9,906 nucleotides of DNA from an uncultured Bacillota bacterium (GTDB lineage Bacteria > Bacillota > Clostridia > Peptostreptococcales > Anaerovoracaceae), in assembly GCA_946546075.1 (NCBI GenBank), contig CAMNNV010000034.1:1-9906 (forward strand), written 5' to 3'. Each line of letters opens with the position of its first letter. Within the stretch, counting starts at the first letter, position 1. Made by a program: the position numbers and the translations under genes. The notes beneath the pieces were generated by a model. It made no database searches. It was not told the origin of the DNA and saw nothing but the letters and a program-made list of their open reading frames with translations. This document shows positions 8,475-9,906 of the stretch, one piece after another.

Positions 8475-9158
8475 CTATAACTTCTCCATCATGCGTTTTG
8501 CGGCCTGCTGCTCTGCTTTTTTCTTGCTCTTGCCGCTTCCCCTCGTCTGGGGTTTTCCGTTCACTCTCAGTTCCACCGTGAACGTCTTATCGTGATCCGG
8601 CCCCGTCTCGTCGATCGTGACATACTTGATGTCCACCGCGCCGTTTTGCTGGAGCATCTCCTGCAGCGTGCTCTTGTGATCTCCCGTGGCCAGACTTCCG
8701 TCTCGGATCCCTTCCAGTTCTTCTCCAAAAGTGTCCAGTACGAATCCTTTCACCGCGTCATACCCGCCGTCCAGGTATATGGCTCCGATCAGGGCTTCCA
8801 AAGCATCCGCAAGTATCGACTTTCTGTTTCTTCCGCCGCTCTTTTCTTCGCCTTTTCCCAGTTTGAGGTATTCTCCCAGCTGCATCTTCTCCGCCTCGTT
8901 TGCCAGGGCGTCCTCGCAGACTACAGCAGATCTTGTCCGGGAGAGGAATCCTTCTTCTTCCTCGGGATAGGCAAGGTACAGTGCCTCACCGATGACAGCA
9001 TCCAGGTAAGCATCCCCCAGGAATTCCAGCCTCTCATTGCTCTCGTGGTCTTCCCTGTTTTCTTTCACAAACGAGCTGTGGGTGAGGGCGATGTCCAGGA
9101 TATTCTCGTCTCTGAATTCGTAATGTATTCTTTGTTGAAGTTCTTCGGGTGTTTTCAA
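8475..9158 (-). CDS. rnc: Ribonuclease III
   Basis: RNase III cleaves double-stranded RNA, processing the rRNA precursor and structured mRNAs. The 227-residue product has the normal length. The catalytic domain (about 1-150) contains the family signature NERLEFLGDAYLDAVI at 41-56, with metal-binding candidates E42, E45 and D49, and the second acidic pair D118 and E121 in LADALEALIGAIYLDGG. A C-terminal double-stranded RNA binding domain (about 160-227) ends in GSGKSKKKAEQQAAKRMM, the typical KKxAEQxAA helix. The start is TTG, supported by AAGGAG six bases upstream. The first in-frame ATG is codon 92, beyond the catalytic signature, so it cannot be the start. The gene begins 15 bases after plsX and abuts smc, in the common Bacillota rnc-smc-ftsY order. 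Confidence 0.98.
   Translation of the reverse strand: MKTPEELQQRIHYEFRDENILDIALTHSSFVKENREDHESNERLEFLGDAYLDAVIGEALYLAYPEEEEGFLSRTRSAVVCEDALANEAEKMQLGEYLKLGKGEEKSGGRNRKSILADALEALIGAIYLDGGYDAVKGFVLDTFGEELEGIRDGSLATGDHKSTLQEMLQQNGAVDIKYVTIDETGPDHDKTFTVELRVNGKPQTRGSGKSKKKAEQQAAKRMMEKL
8484..8487 (-). promoter_or_regulatory. Shine-Dalgarno site for smc
   Basis: GGAG lies nine bases before the smc ATG, within the last codons of rnc. The rnc stop codon and the smc start codon are directly adjacent, which would suit re-initiation by terminating ribosomes. Confidence 0.6.
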
Positions 9159-9164
9159 TATCTT

Positions 9165-9170
9165 CTCCTT
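9165..9170 (-). promoter_or_regulatory. Shine-Dalgarno site deciding the TTG start of rnc
   Basis: AAGGAG sits six bases before the TTG at 9158, in the 15-base gap after plsX. Its strength and ideal spacing are the main reason for accepting a non-ATG start. Confidence 0.8.
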
Positions 9171-9173
9171 GTT

Positions 9174-9906
9174 CTAGTTCTCGATATCTTCCTGCAGGTC
9201 GAGTATGGACTGCTTGATGATCTCAACTACGTTTTCTCCGGAATACGGGATGCCCTTGATGATGGCATTCTTCACGGCGTTGGCCGTGGAGGATCCGTGG
9301 ATCTTGAGCACGTGTCCCTGGACTCCCAGCACCGGTGCTCCGCCGTATTCTTCGTAGTTGAACTGATCTTTCATGGAGGAGAGCTGGTTCTTCATGAGAA
9401 GTCCTGCGATCTTTGATTTGCCGCCTGCCATGAATTCTGCCTTGAGCATCTTCAGGATGCTCATCGCCAGACCTTCTGTGAGCTTGAGGATGACGTTTCC
9501 CACGAATCCGTCGCATACGATGACGTCCGCTGCTCCCACCGGAACTTCTCTGCCTTCGATGTTTCCGACGAAGTTCAGTCCCGAGTTCTTCAGCTTCTGG
9601 TACGCTTCTTTAGTGACGCTGGTACCCTTCGTCTCTTCAACGCCCAGGTTGACGAGGCCTACCTTCGGCATGCTCCGGCCCCACACCTTTTCCATGTAGA
9701 TGCTCCCCATGAGTCCCGACTCCAGCAGATTGCCGGCCTTCGACTCTGAGCTGGCTCCCGCGTCTACGAGAATGCCCGGGTCGCCTTTGAGATTGAGGTA
9801 TACGCTGGCGAGCACCGGTCTGTCGATACCGTCTATGCGTCCCAGGATCATTCTGGAGCCTACGATCAGTGCTCCCCTATTCCCTCCTGAAATCAGAAGG
9901 TCCGCT
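9174..9906 (-). CDS. plsX: Phosphate acyltransferase PlsX (5' end missing)
   Basis: PlsX is a peripheral membrane enzyme that converts acyl-ACP and phosphate into acyl-phosphate, the donor used by PlsY. The frame stays open to the right edge (first complete codon at 9905), giving 243 C-terminal residues of the usual 330-340. About 90 N-terminal residues are therefore outside the window, and the ATG at 9851 is internal. Family landmarks in order are SGGNRGAL, GRIDGIDRPVLA, LMGSIYMEKVWG, VGLVNLGVEETKG, TKEAYQKLKNS, NFVGNIEGREV, ADVIVCDGFVGNVILK, EYGGAPVLG and IHGSS. Two sites look unusual: the normally GNTGAL loop reads GNRGAL, and the normally DVGAN segment reads DAGAS. No acpP follows; rnc comes next after 15 bases. 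Family membership is clear, although the altered loops leave open a somewhat divergent active site. Confidence 0.94.
   Translation of the reverse strand, partial: ADLLISGGNRGALIVGSRMILGRIDGIDRPVLASVYLNLKGDPGILVDAGASSESKAGNLLESGLMGSIYMEKVWGRSMPKVGLVNLGVEETKGTSVTKEAYQKLKNSGLNFVGNIEGREVPVGAADVIVCDGFVGNVILKLTEGLAMSILKMLKAEFMAGGKSKIAGLLMKNQLSSMKDQFNYEEYGGAPVLGVQGHVLKIHGSSTANAVKNAIIKGIPYSGENVVEIIKQSILDLQEDIEN

Noticed and set aside
3173..9416. Long open frames on the plus strand, such as 3173-4063, 5316-6260, 7614-8480 and 8592-9416.
   Set aside because: Each lies wholly or almost wholly opposite der, smc, rnc or plsX, shows no recognisable domain and is biased in composition. They are mirror frames of well-supported genes.

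Overview
The window is one uninterrupted stretch of bacterial housekeeping genes. All eight genes lie on the minus strand, and no gap between genes exceeds 24 bases. In transcription order (right to left) they are plsX (5' end cut off by the window), rnc, smc, ftsY, der, plsY, gpsA and miaB (3' end cut off). The gene order rnc-smc-ftsY, an FtsY without a long acidic N-terminal domain, and a PlsX/PlsY route to phospholipids point to the Bacillota, most likely a Clostridia-type anaerobe of middling GC content. I cannot name a genus from the sequence alone.

Layout: plsX (phosphate acyltransferase) occupies the right edge, followed after 15 bases by rnc (RNase III, TTG start). The rnc stop codon touches the smc start codon. 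smc (1180 residues) fills about a third of the window and is followed by ftsY after 24 bases. From ftsY onward the genes overlap: ftsY/der by 8 bases, der/plsY by 11 and plsY/gpsA by 4. miaB starts 7 bases after gpsA and runs off the left edge. I see no promoter, intrinsic terminator, RNA gene, mobile element, CRISPR array or notable repeat. The spacing fits a single transcription unit that extends beyond the window on both sides, with much translational coupling.

The genes cover linked growth functions. PlsX makes acyl-phosphate, GpsA makes glycerol-3-phosphate and PlsY joins the two into lysophosphatidic acid, the first committed step of phospholipid synthesis. FtsY docks ribosomes carrying membrane proteins at the membrane. 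Der supports 50S ribosome assembly, RNase III processes rRNA and other double-stranded RNA, MiaB modifies tRNA, and Smc organises and segregates the chromosome.

I found no convincing undescribed system. The points worth a second look are modest: no acpP between plsX and rnc, direct overlap of two modules that are often separate (rnc-smc-ftsY and der-plsY-gpsA), unusual residues in two conserved PlsX motifs, and a few start-site details.
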